Shown here: positions 30,593 through 38,454 of the stretch, in pieces | Layout of the letters: every line of letters begins with the position of its first letter | Position numbering within the stretch: the first letter of the stretch is position 1 | From: Variovorax paradoxus | GTDB lineage: Bacteria > Pseudomonadota > Gammaproteobacteria > Burkholderiales > Burkholderiaceae_C | Direction of reading: 5' to 3' | Assembly: GCA_016806145.1 (NCBI GenBank) | Contig: CP063166.1 | Span: 3,100,001-3,164,000, forward strand | DNA: 64,000 nt | Translations under genes and position numbers: made by a program | Notes under the pieces: model-generated | What the model saw: the letters and a program-made list of their open reading frames with translations, nothing else | What the model was told of the DNA's origin: nothing | The model's database searches: none

Positions 30593-31297
30593 CTATGCCC
30601 AGGAGCGCCTCGCTTCACGCACCCTCGCTTCGTTGTTCTTCGCGACCCAGCGCGCCACCTTGGCGGAGACGTTGTGTCCATCCACGATGAACATTTCCTG
30701 TGGGTCACCGAACCAATGGCGACCCGCTGGAATGTTCTGGACATCGAGGCGAGGTTGAAACGCGATGCCCTCGAACCTGCTCCGATCGGCCACCACCAGC
30801 GCTTGTTCGCTGGACGACCTCATCGCGACTTCGGCGCCCAGCGCCTTCGAGCGGGTGACGCTCATTCTTCCGTGGCCTTCCAGAAAGACCTGGAGCCTGT
30901 TCATGTCGCTCGGGTCGGACTCCCGTCCCTCCAATACCGTACACGTCGTCGGTCGCAGGGTCTGAATCCAGGAGAGCAATCCGTCAGTCGTCTTGATGCC
31001 GCATTCAAGCCGTCTTTTGACTTCCGACAGATTCTCCAGAGACCAATCCAACTCGTCGATATCGCTGTCATAACGCCTGCGAGATCTCTTGAACATGATC
31101 TCCAATGGAGCGTTCGAACTCAGTTCTCCCGAGGGGTAGTGAAAAGCGCCGGCCCATCCCGTACTGGCGTTGTGCCCTGCAATCAACGCACACGACCACA
31201 GGTCCGAAGTCGTCACACGCAACTCACCTGTTTTCTTCGCCGGGTCGTATCCGGGAGCCAGAATGCCCTGACCCATTTCGATGAAGAACGATGCCAT
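30593..31297 (-). CDS. hypothetical protein, candidate CheD/CNF-like cysteine deamidase
   Basis: This 234-residue protein has no family I can name with certainty. The N-terminal third (LRVTTSDLWSCALIAGHN, then TGWAGAFHYPSGELS) looks like the strand-Cys-strand-His core of the CheD/CNF1 fold. Thr30, Cys36 and His53 have the 6- and 17-residue offsets that I recall for Thermotoga CheD (Thr21, Cys27, His44). The rest is a charged helical segment (~70-100) and a C-terminal domain (~110-234) I do not recognise. No signal peptide. Its GC is far below the surroundings (61 of 120 bases at 31021-31140 by hand count), and it follows a tRNA gene, so it is likely acquired. Real gene: fairly sure. Function: tentative. 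Confidence 0.7.
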   Translation of the reverse strand: MASFFIEMGQGILAPGYDPAKKTGELRVTTSDLWSCALIAGHNASTGWAGAFHYPSGELSSNAPLEIMFKRSRRRYDSDIDELDWSLENLSEVKRRLECGIKTTDGLLSWIQTLRPTTCTVLEGRESDPSDMNRLQVFLEGHGRMSVTRSKALGAEVAMRSSSEQALVVADRSRFEGIAFQPRLDVQNIPAGRHWFGDPQEMFIVDGHNVSAKVARWVAKNNEARVREARRSWA

Positions 31298-31438
31298 TCA
31301 TTCGCTCCAGTTGGCTGCAAAGCGTGCAGCAGGAGCTGCGGCCGGTCGCTGTCATTCTCAGAAAGGCGGCCGACATGGGCAACTACCGGAATCCGCGGGC
31401 AGGCGGGATGCGGTGCGTTCGAGAGGCAGGTCGCCGCG

Positions 31439-31657
31439 CTAACTCTTCCGCGGCCAGAGCACATCCTTCCCCGCCGGCGTCAACTGATAGGCAAACCGCC
31501 GCGCAGGTCTCGTCTGAATCCGCACCGAAGGCGTATCGACCGGCACGATCAGCCCCGCCGTCTGCAGCGCCTCGAGGTGATGCCCTTCGACCTCGGGCCA
31601 CGCGCCCGCGCTGACCCTTGCAAGGCAGGCGGTGACCAGCGTCTTGTTCTCGAGCAT
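31439..31657 (-). CDS. small hypothetical protein, winged-helix-like end
   Basis: This 72-residue protein opens MLENKTLVTACLARV. The last third (RRFAYQLTPAGKDVLWP) resembles the wing and final helix of MarR/PadR-type winged helices ('Y.LT..G..v'). It is too short for a complete DNA-binding domain with dimer helices. The ATG follows AAGGAGTCATCG (read on the minus strand), a strong ribosome-binding site that argues for a real gene. No partner is evident nearby. Confidence 0.6.
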   Translation of the reverse strand: MLENKTLVTACLARVSAGAWPEVEGHHLEALQTAGLIVPVDTPSVRIQTRPARRFAYQLTPAGKDVLWPRKS

Positions 31658-31756
31658 CGATGACTCCTTTTTTCGCAGGCCAGCGATTCTGTGCCTGCGG
31701 TGGAGTTCGATCTCTCCTCCGTTGGGAGGAGAGCTAGCACGCGAAGCAGCGCCCGG

Positions 31757-32629
31757 CTATTCGATGAATCGCGCCGCGATGTCCTCGAGCGAAGGCAGAT
31801 CCATCTGCGTGTGTCCGCCCGCGTAGCCTTTCAGACTCAACTTCAGACCCTTGTAGTTGCGGCTCGAGATCTTGTCGTGCATCGCGGTGATCGTCGGGCC
31901 GCCAGTGTTGTTGAGGGCGTAGGCGAGCAGCAGCGTGACGGGAACGTCGCGCGTGGCGGCGTCGGCATACATCTGCTTCTCGAGCTGATCGACCTGCGCG
32001 GCGACGGGTCCGTTGAAGGGCGCTTCGGAAGAGAAGAAGTACTGGAAGGTGAATTGCCCCGAGCCCTCCATGAAGAAGGCGCTCGCGACGAAGATGCCGC
32101 CGTTCGACAGGCCCGAGAGCATGCGCCTGGCCGGGTTGGCGCGGTAGTTCGATTCGACGTAGGGCACGAGCTCGCGCGTGACGAAGGTGTGATACGCGGT
32201 GGAGCCCGGCGGCAGGTAGTCGGTGTTGCGGTGCGCGGTGCCGCCGATGCCGACGACGATGGCCTTCTTGCCCTGGCGTTCGAGGATGTCCACGAAATTC
32301 TTGAAGCGCGACACGCCGAGGTTGAAGCTCGCATCGCCATCCGTCAGGTACATCGCGGGGTAGCTCGCGTTCCCGCCATCGTAGGCGGCGGGCAGGTAGA
32401 TCTGGATCGGATAGGTGTCGCCGTTCGCGTTGGACTTGAGCGTGGCGTTGATCACTCGGCTGGTGCTGGAGGGCGGCGGCGGGGGCGGCGGTTCACCGGC
32501 CACCGGCGGAAGCAGCGGCAACCCACCGCCGCCGCCTCCACCGCCACCACCGCCGCAGGCGGCGAGGCCGAGCACGAATGCGGCGGCCAGGGCCCATGTG
32601 AATCGGCGGAACATCCGATGAAGCTGCAT
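31757..32629 (-). CDS. lipoprotein esterase, alpha/beta hydrolase (esterase D/Fes-like)
   Basis: The 290-residue protein starts at ATG 32629 after GAGGAGATTCAGC. A lipoprotein signal peptide ends LAAC (Cys25), followed directly by eleven Gly, then Pro-rich spacers with seven Pro in a row. The hydrolase domain has YPIQIYLPAAYDGG, PAMYLTDGD and FVTRELVPYVESNYR. The nucleophile elbow LSGLSNGG gives the Ser, and a late GYAGGHTQMD supplies the His. These are features of the PF00756 esterases (enterochelin esterase, antigen 85 type). Substrate unknown. The Gly tract presumably acts as a flexible tether. Confidence 0.85.
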   Translation of the reverse strand: MQLHRMFRRFTWALAAAFVLGLAACGGGGGGGGGGGLPLLPPVAGEPPPPPPPSSTSRVINATLKSNANGDTYPIQIYLPAAYDGGNASYPAMYLTDGDASFNLGVSRFKNFVDILERQGKKAIVVGIGGTAHRNTDYLPPGSTAYHTFVTRELVPYVESNYRANPARRMLSGLSNGGIFVASAFFMEGSGQFTFQYFFSSEAPFNGPVAAQVDQLEKQMYADAATRDVPVTLLLAYALNNTGGPTITAMHDKISSRNYKGLKLSLKGYAGGHTQMDLPSLEDIAARFIE

Positions 32630-32875
32630 GCTGAATCTCCTCGTGGTGCGGATGCGCGGCGCATCCTGCTTGTTCTCGCGGATGCGGGATGGCATCGCGC
32701 GGCCCATGGCTTGCGCATGGGTGGAGAGCGATTGGGTCAGAAGACGTCGTCGAATGGAAGTTACGAAGATCGTCGTAGTCACAGCGAGAGGCGATCGGCG
32801 CGGGCGCACGAAGAGCGGGGGATTGGCCGCGCGCTACAGTGGTCGACCTCCGGAACCACACAGCAGGGACGAACC
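32630..32875. other. intergenic region esterase/secreted protein
   Basis: This 246-bp divergent spacer must hold promoters for both flanking secreted-protein genes. I see the ribosome-binding sites and short imperfect hairpins, but no convincing promoter hexamers and no further gene. Confidence 0.4.
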
Positions 32876-33316
32876 ATGACCACCCGAAGAAGCCGCCCCG
32901 CCTGCCTGCTGCTGGCACTGGCGGCCTGCTGCACGGCCGCTTCGGCCGCCACCATCGTCTGCACGCCGGGGCCCACCGCGGGCAATGCGCCGTTCAACGC
33001 GGTGCGCAGGATCGCGATCGACGAGTTCTCGCGCACGGTCAACCTCGACGTGGTGCGATCGAAGACGCGCGAGACCGAGACGCTGGGGAAGATGCGCGCC
33101 GACCTGGTCGGTATGGACGAGTCGCCGGGCGAGCCGGTCTACGTCTTCAATTCGATCCCTACCTCCGAGGTCGAGACCACCACGCTGTTCAAGCTGTTCA
33201 AGGCCGGTGAATGGCGGCTGACCAGCGCCACGCTGAGCTTCATGGGCAAGGTGCCCGTGCTGCGCAATGCGGACGGGGGCACGGTGTTCAACTGCAAGCG
33301 CTCGAGCCTGGGCTGA
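32876..33316 (+). CDS. secreted hypothetical protein
   Basis: This 146-residue protein has a Sec signal peptide (CLLLALAACCTAASA-A). The mature protein carries two cysteines (IVCTPGP near the N-terminus and FNCKRSS near the C-terminus) that probably pair. Between them lie segments typical of a small beta-rich fold (IAIDEFSRTVNLDVV, WRLTSATLSFMGKVPVLRN). I do not recognise a family. ATG 32876 follows GGGACGAACC. It is divergent from the lipoprotein esterase across 246 bp. Confidence 0.72.
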   Translation: MTTRRSRPACLLLALAACCTAASAATIVCTPGPTAGNAPFNAVRRIAIDEFSRTVNLDVVRSKTRETETLGKMRADLVGMDESPGEPVYVFNSIPTSEVETTTLFKLFKAGEWRLTSATLSFMGKVPVLRNADGGTVFNCKRSSLG

Positions 33317-33334
33317 GCGAACGAGGGGCCGGGC

Positions 33335-33556
33335 TCAGGGCTGGGTGCGCGCCTTGATGAACTGGCCGCCGCGCAGCCGCACGCGTTCGATGGCCGCTTC
33401 GAGCGAGGGCTGACGCATCACGACGAGGTCGCCCTTGGGAATGCCGCGCCAGGTGATCCGGGCCACGCCCGAATAGCTGCCGCGCGCCGTTTCCTTGCAG
33501 AAGAACGAGCCGTTCCAGCCATCCTGGAGGTCGACGGAGATGTGAGCTGATTGCAT
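33335..33556 (-). CDS. small hypothetical protein
   Basis: This 73-residue protein starts at ATG 33556 (MQSAHISVDLQDGWNGSFFC). Alternating strands (GSYSGVARITWRGIPKGDLVVM) are followed by a helix (PSLEAAIERVRLRGGQFI), a beta-beta-beta-alpha outline. No signal peptide and no family recognised. It converges with the secreted protein at 32876-33316 (18-bp gap). Coding is supported by strong third-position GC and the consistent secondary-structure pattern, but it is unproven. Confidence 0.5.
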   Translation of the reverse strand: MQSAHISVDLQDGWNGSFFCKETARGSYSGVARITWRGIPKGDLVVMRQPSLEAAIERVRLRGGQFIKARTQP

Positions 33557-33645
33557 GGGTGGCGAGCGTAGGCACGAGAGGCCTGCGAAGCCAGGAAATA
33601 GTACCTTGGTTCTCGTTTTATTGCCACCGGTCTCCGTGGGCCCCT

Positions 33646-34572
33646 TCAATTGAAGTCGGTCATGAAATACCAGATCGGCTCCAGCTTCGCTCCCGGCGCC
33701 GGCCGGTGGAGGTAGATGTCGTAGACGATCGTCCGGGGCTGCGGCCCCCGCTTGTACGCGATGCGCACCACGCCTTCGTCGACGCTGGCCGGGTCGGTGC
33801 GCCTGAGCCGAACCAGCTTGCCGTCGCCGCGGATCTCGAGGGCGTGGTGCTCGAGCGGCGCGACGGTGCCGGTGCCCTTGTCGACGAAGCGCACCCATTC
33901 GCCATCCCGCTCCCGTGCCTCGCTGGCCGACAGGTAGATGGTCGGATAGAGCAGCCGCTGGGCCTTGGCCAGCGCGCCGATGAAGGCCTCGCCCTTCCTG
34001 TTCCCGATGTCGTCGATCAGCCGGCGATAGACCTCGACCGCCTCGGCCTCGAGCTTCGGATCGGCTGCATCGAGCGGCACGCTGCGTTCCCAGCCGGCCA
34101 GGCCGTAGGGCACCTGGGCCTCGAACTGCACGGTCTGGCTGAAGCCCTTCGGGTCGGTGAACAGCGCCTGCCGGCCGTCGCGCAACGGAGGCAATTCGTA
34201 GAGCGTGGTGCTGCGCGGCGGCTCGGTCTTGCTGCGCACGACCAGTTCCACCTTGAGGTCGTCCGTGTCGGGCAAGCGCTCCTGCCCGGCCGCGGGCAGG
34301 AGGAGGATCGTGAGCTTCTGCGGACCGCTGCGCAGGATCGCCGGGTTGAGCGGCATGCCGATCGAGCCGATGCGTCGGGTGGGCAGGACCGAGATCGGCA
34401 GGTCGTTGACGTCCACGCGGAACGCCAGCTTCTCGGTCGACACCCTCAGGTCGTAGAGAGGCTGCTGCGCCTCTTTCCTCGAGGTGCCCGGATCGCCGGG
34501 CGCCTGCGCCGCGGCCGGCATGGCAGCCTGTAGCAACGCCGCGAGCATCAGGACGGCGGTGGACTTCCTCAT
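33646..34572 (-). CDS. secreted protein of unknown function
   Basis: This ~308-residue protein has signal peptide MRKSTAVLMLAALLQAAMPAAAQA. The mature part is beta-rich with RVDVNDLPISVLPTRRIGSIGMPLNPAI near the start, a central helical segment (PKLEAEAVEVYRRLIDDIGNRKGEAFIGALAKAQRL, in two pieces) and a C-terminal WVRFVDKGTGTVAPLEHHALEIRGDGK stretch. The ending WYFMTDFN suits a lone soluble periplasmic or exported protein. An ATG at 34590 would add six residues before the signal. I do not recognise the family. Confidence 0.72.
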   Translation of the reverse strand: MRKSTAVLMLAALLQAAMPAAAQAPGDPGTSRKEAQQPLYDLRVSTEKLAFRVDVNDLPISVLPTRRIGSIGMPLNPAILRSGPQKLTILLLPAAGQERLPDTDDLKVELVVRSKTEPPRSTTLYELPPLRDGRQALFTDPKGFSQTVQFEAQVPYGLAGWERSVPLDAADPKLEAEAVEVYRRLIDDIGNRKGEAFIGALAKAQRLLYPTIYLSASEARERDGEWVRFVDKGTGTVAPLEHHALEIRGDGKLVRLRRTDPASVDEGVVRIAYKRGPQPRTIVYDIYLHRPAPGAKLEPIWYFMTDFN

Positions 34573-34670
34573 TCGGCGATCTCCCTGCATATGAACGGGC
34601 GGCCATTATGCGAACGGGCCACTCGGGCAGGCTTCTTGCACGGCACCAGGGCCGCCCGCACCCCGGGCAA

Positions 34671-34682
34671 CCGCCATGGCGG
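34671..34682. promoter_or_regulatory. 12-bp palindrome upstream of the araC-type gene
   Basis: CCGCCATGGCGG is a perfect palindrome in the 183-bp region between the secreted-protein gene and the divergent AraC-type regulator, 74 bp before the regulator start. It could be an operator. In this GC-rich DNA a chance occurrence is also possible. Confidence 0.3.
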
Positions 34683-34755
34683 CTGGCGCCGATTGCCCGT
34701 AGATTGGTGCGCACAACAAGCGTCCGATTCCCACCTTGAAATCGCAGGAGTGTCC

Positions 34756-35754
34756 GTGGAAGCATGGTCGAGCCAGCAACTCTCGCCGCTGTACGGGCGC
34801 GAGGTCTTCCGTTCCCGCGCGGCGGACGAAACCCATGCGCGCATCGCCTGCGAGCTGAAGCCGCACCGCAGCGTCTGGCATCGCGGCGACGTCGATGCGA
34901 TCTTCTGCCGCGCCGAACTCAGCGCACTCTCGCTGTGCATCCTGCGCTACGGCTGCGACGTGGACATCGAACCCGATGCGCTCGGCAACTTCGTGCTGGT
35001 GCAGATGCCGTTGCGCGGCCACGCTGACATCCACCATGCCGGCGGCAGCCTGCAGATCCATCCGGGGCAGGGCGCGGTGATCTCGGCCCACAGGCCGGTG
35101 CGGCTGCGCTGGCATGCCGACTGCGAACAGCTGATGCTCAAGATCGAGCTGAGCCGGCTGCAGGAGGTGGCGCGCCATGCCTTCCCGCTGCGTGGTGCCG
35201 ATGCGGTGGGCGAGATCGACTTCGAGATGCCGTTCCGGCTCGACGACACGGCGGGCACGCAATGGCGCCGCATGGTGGCGAGCCTCGCGTCGCTGCTGCC
35301 GGCGGCGGGCGATGCCGGCTACGACGCGCGCTGGCTCTCGCACTGCGAGGACAACCTGATGCTCTACCTGCTGTGCCACCGGCCGAACTCGGTGCGCGAG
35401 CGGCACGACGAGGCGCGGCACGGCTCGGAGGCCGCGAGCCTGCGCCAGCTGCGGCGCGCCGAGGAGTTCATGCACCAGCGGCTCGACACCCCGCTGTCGC
35501 TCGAGGAGGTGGCGCGCGCCGCCGGCCTCACGCGCCGCGGGCTGGCGCTGCTGTTCCGGCGCTACCGCGAGCTCTCGCCCGGCGAGGTGCTGCGCAACAT
35601 GCGGCTCGACGCCGCGCATGCGCAGCTCGCGCGCCACGACGGCGCCAGCGTGACCGAGGTGGCGCTCAACTGCGGCTTCTCGCACCTGAGCCGCTTCGCG
35701 GCCTGCTACCGCGAGCGCTTCGGCCACCTGCCGCGCGAGACCGCGCGGCATTGA
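34756..35754 (+). CDS. AraC-family transcriptional regulator
   Basis: This 332-residue protein has an N-terminal cupin-like sensor of the AraC_binding_2 type (FVLVQMPLRGHADIHH, GGSLQIHPGQGAVIS, LMLKIELSRL). The C-terminal AraC double helix-turn-helix follows (RRAEEFMHQRLDTPLSLEEVARAAGLTRRGLALLFRR; VALNCGFSHLSRFAACYRERFG). Start GTG 34756 lies 6 nt after GCAGGAG; the frame is open much further upstream without a better site. It converges with the solute-binding protein gene and is the nearest regulator to the oxygenase operon, so it may control it. Confidence 0.9.
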   Translation: MEAWSSQQLSPLYGREVFRSRAADETHARIACELKPHRSVWHRGDVDAIFCRAELSALSLCILRYGCDVDIEPDALGNFVLVQMPLRGHADIHHAGGSLQIHPGQGAVISAHRPVRLRWHADCEQLMLKIELSRLQEVARHAFPLRGADAVGEIDFEMPFRLDDTAGTQWRRMVASLASLLPAAGDAGYDARWLSHCEDNLMLYLLCHRPNSVRERHDEARHGSEAASLRQLRRAEEFMHQRLDTPLSLEEVARAAGLTRRGLALLFRRYRELSPGEVLRNMRLDAAHAQLARHDGASVTEVALNCGFSHLSRFAACYRERFGHLPRETARH

Positions 35755-35763
35755 GGCACCCAA

Positions 35764-36972
35764 TCAGGACGGCTTCATCGCGCACTGCGCCGCGGTCGTG
35801 TCCTGGTAGTTCGTCAGCACGGTGCCGATCACCTTGTTGGCGATGCGGCCGCTGCCGTCCTTGGCGATCACGCGCAGGTAGTAGTTCTGCACCGGGAAGT
35901 TGTTGGCGCCATAGCGGAAGTCGCCGCGCACCGACTTGTAGTTGGCGGCCTTGATCGCCTTCAGCAGCGCGGGCTTGTCGGCCACCTTGCCGCCGACGTC
36001 GCGCACCGCCGCGTCCATCGCCATCAGCACGTCGTAGGCCTGGCCCGCGTAGAACGAGGGGTTGCGGCCGTTGTTCTGCTGCCGGAACGCGGCCACGAAG
36101 CGCTGGTTGGCCGGGTTGTCGAGGTCGAAGGACCAGTGCGCGGTATTGAACAGCCCGAGCATCGGCTCGCCGACCGCGGGGATCATGTCCTCGTCGGCCG
36201 AGAAGGCGGTGGAGATCAGCGCCACGTCCTTCGACAGGCCCGCGCCCACGAACTGCTTGATGAAGGCCACGCCCATCGCGCCCGGCAGGAAGAAGTAGAG
36301 CGCATCGGGCTTCGAGGCGCGGATCTGCGCGAGCTCGGCCGAGTAGTCGAGCTGGCCCAGCTTGGTGTAGAGCTCGTCGCCCGTGCCGCCCTTGTAGGTG
36401 CGCTTGAAGCCGGTGATGGCGTCCTTGCCGCCCGGGTAGCTGGGCGCGATCAGCGCCACCTTCTTGAAGCCCTTGTCGCCCGCGAACTTGCCGGCCGCCT
36501 CGTGATAAGCATCGTTGGGGTACGAGGCGCCGAAGAAATAGGGGTTGCAGCGCGCGCCCGAGAGGTCGCTCGGCCCGGTGTTGCTCGACAGGTAGGGCAC
36601 CTTGGCCGCGAACAGCGGCGGCGCCACCGCCAGCGCCACCGACGAGCCGACCGGTCCGGTGAACAGATCGATCTTGTCGCGCATCAGCATGCGCTCGACC
36701 ACCTGGCGCGCGGTCTCGGGGTTGCCCGCGGTGTCGGCCTCGACGAACTCGACCGGCACGCCGCCGAGCTTGCCGCCCAGCTGCTTGATCGCGACCGCGA
36801 AGCCGGCCTTCGACTCGGCGCCGCCGACCGCGAAGGGCCCCGACAGGTCCATCGCGATGCCGACCTTGACGGTCTGCGCCTCGGCGCGCGGCGACAGGGC
36901 CAGCAGGGCGGAGAAGGCGGCGAGGGCAAGGACCGAAGGGACGGTCGCCGTGCGCGGGCGGCTGAGCGGCAT
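35764..36972 (-). CDS. branched-chain-amino-acid-type ABC transporter substrate-binding protein
   Basis: This 402-residue periplasmic protein has a signal peptide (MPLSRPRTATVPSVLALAAF...SPRAEAQ) and a type-I LivJ-like binding fold. VKVGIAMDLSGPFAVGG opens the domain, DLFTGPVGSSVALAVAPP and PYLSSNTGPSDLSG form the ligand region, and FYAGQAYDVLMAMDAAV is in the C-terminal lobe. Such proteins often bind aromatic acids. No permease or ATPase gene is adjacent, so it is an orphan component. The strong ribosome-binding site GAGGAGTTTCTCG sets the start. It is divergent from the oxygenase operon. Confidence 0.93.
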   Translation of the reverse strand: MPLSRPRTATVPSVLALAAFSALLALSPRAEAQTVKVGIAMDLSGPFAVGGAESKAGFAVAIKQLGGKLGGVPVEFVEADTAGNPETARQVVERMLMRDKIDLFTGPVGSSVALAVAPPLFAAKVPYLSSNTGPSDLSGARCNPYFFGASYPNDAYHEAAGKFAGDKGFKKVALIAPSYPGGKDAITGFKRTYKGGTGDELYTKLGQLDYSAELAQIRASKPDALYFFLPGAMGVAFIKQFVGAGLSKDVALISTAFSADEDMIPAVGEPMLGLFNTAHWSFDLDNPANQRFVAAFRQQNNGRNPSFYAGQAYDVLMAMDAAVRDVGGKVADKPALLKAIKAANYKSVRGDFRYGANNFPVQNYYLRVIAKDGSGRIANKVIGTVLTNYQDTTAAQCAMKPS

Positions 36973-37088
36973 CGAGAAACTCCTCTGGCGATGGATACGC
37001 CGAACGTGGGTGGGAAGCGGGTGGCTGAAAGAGACCGGCGAACGGTCGCAGCCCGCAGTCTGGCAGCGCCGCGCGCCGCGGCTATCCG

Positions 37089-37117
37089 TTTCGTGCAGCG
37101 CGGCCTGCTGCACGAAA
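37089..37117. promoter_or_regulatory. 11-7-11 inverted repeat in divergent promoter
   Basis: TTTCGTGCAGC and GCTGCACGAAA are perfect reverse complements separated by 7 bp. The repeat is 117 bp from the binding-protein start and 75 bp from the hydrolase start, inside the only spacer between these divergent units. The size and symmetry fit an operator for a dimeric regulator serving both genes. Confidence 0.6.
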
Positions 37118-37191
37118 TGGACAGACAGCCGCCACGCCTCGTCTCCAGAATCGCCGCCATCCCGATCCACCCCTTCGAGAGAGACACCCCG

Positions 37192-38454
37192 ATGAGCCAC
37201 TACATCGACATCCCGGCCGGCGACGGCGCGCAGAGCTTTCGCGGCTACCTGGCCCTGCCGGCCTCGGGCCGCGGCCCCGGCATCGTGCTGTGCCAGGAGA
37301 TCTTCGGCATCAACGACTACGTGCGCGAGGTGGCCGACCTCTATGCCGAGGAAGGCTACGTGGTGCTCGCGCCCGACCTGTTCTGGCGCATGGAACCCGG
37401 CGTCGAGCTGGGCTACTCGCCCGAGGACTGGCAGCGCGCCTTCGGCTTCTTCCAGCAGTTCGACATCGAGGCCGGCATCGCCGACGTGACCGCCAGCGTG
37501 CAGGCGCTGCGCGCGCACCCGGCCTGCACCGGCAAGGTCGGCGCGCTGGGCTTCTGCCTTGGCGGCAAGCTGGCCTACCTCGCGGCCGCGCATTCGGGCG
37601 TGGACGCGGCGGTCGGCTACTACGGCGTCGGCATCGAGGGCGCGCTCGAGCTGGTGCCGAAGATCGCATGCCCGATCGCGCTGCACTTCGCCGAGCTCGA
37701 CAAGTTCTGCCCGCCCGAGGCGCGCGCCCAGGTGCTCGAGGCCTTCACGGGCCGGCCCGGCGCGCAGATGTACGTCTACCCCGGCGTCGACCATGCCTTC
37801 GCGCGCACCGGCGGCGACCACTTCGACAAGCCCTCGACGTTGATGGCGCACCAGCGTTCCATGGCGCTGTTCAAGGAGGCGATCGGTCCGGTCTACGACC
37901 TGTCGGCGCTGTGGGACAAGCACTGCGAGTACGAGTTCGCCACGCGCGACGTGGTCGCCACCATGGGCACCATGGTCGCCGAGCCCTACGTCAACCACAT
38001 CCCCACCATGACCGGCGGCGTGGGCGCGAAGGAGCTGTCGCGCTTCTACAAGCACCACTTCATTCCCACCACGCCGCCCGATACCCGGCTCACGCCGATC
38101 TCGCGCACCGTGGGCGCCACGCAGATCGTCGACGAGATGCTGTTCTGCTTCACCCACACGGTCGAGATCGACTGGATGCTGCCGGGCATCGCGCCCACGG
38201 GCCGGCCGGTGGAGATCCCGCTGGTGGCGATCGTCAAGTTCCGCGGCGACAAGCTCTATCACGAGCACATCTACTGGGACCAGGCCAGCGTGCTCGCGCA
38301 GATCGGTCTGCTCGATGCAACGGGCCTGCCGGTGGCCGGCGTCGAGACCGCGCGCAAGCTGGTCGACGAGCAATTGCCCTCGAACACGCTGATGCCGCGC
38401 TGGGCCAAGTCCACCGCGCTGACCATCGCCGACCCGGCGCTGCCGCTCGGATGA
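37192..38454 (+). CDS. dienelactone hydrolase fused to an NTF2/SnoaL-like domain
   Basis: Residues 1-~235 are a dienelactone hydrolase: Glu36 (CQEIFGIND), Cys122 (GFCLGG), Asp170 (FAELDKFCP) and His201 (GVDHAFA), one residue off the Pseudomonas enzyme numbering, so all catalytic residues are present. Residues ~250-420 form a second domain (YEFATRDVVATMGTMVAEPYVNH...FYKHHFIPTTPPDT...IVAIVKFRGDKLYHEHIYWDQASVLAQIGLL, in pieces) of the SnoaL/NTF2-like type. Stand-alone hydrolases are ~235 residues. It is first in a six-gene operon. The hydrolase normally opens dienelactones to maleylacetate. Confidence 0.92.
   Translation: MSHYIDIPAGDGAQSFRGYLALPASGRGPGIVLCQEIFGINDYVREVADLYAEEGYVVLAPDLFWRMEPGVELGYSPEDWQRAFGFFQQFDIEAGIADVTASVQALRAHPACTGKVGALGFCLGGKLAYLAAAHSGVDAAVGYYGVGIEGALELVPKIACPIALHFAELDKFCPPEARAQVLEAFTGRPGAQMYVYPGVDHAFARTGGDHFDKPSTLMAHQRSMALFKEAIGPVYDLSALWDKHCEYEFATRDVVATMGTMVAEPYVNHIPTMTGGVGAKELSRFYKHHFIPTTPPDTRLTPISRTVGATQIVDEMLFCFTHTVEIDWMLPGIAPTGRPVEIPLVAIVKFRGDKLYHEHIYWDQASVLAQIGLLDATGLPVAGVETARKLVDEQLPSNTLMPRWAKSTALTIADPALPLG

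Noticed and set aside
30425..31438. A duplicated tRNA 3' end (attachment site) bounding the islet after tRNA-Lys
   Set aside because: I looked for a repeat of the T-arm/acceptor sequence downstream and found none, and there is no integrase gene.
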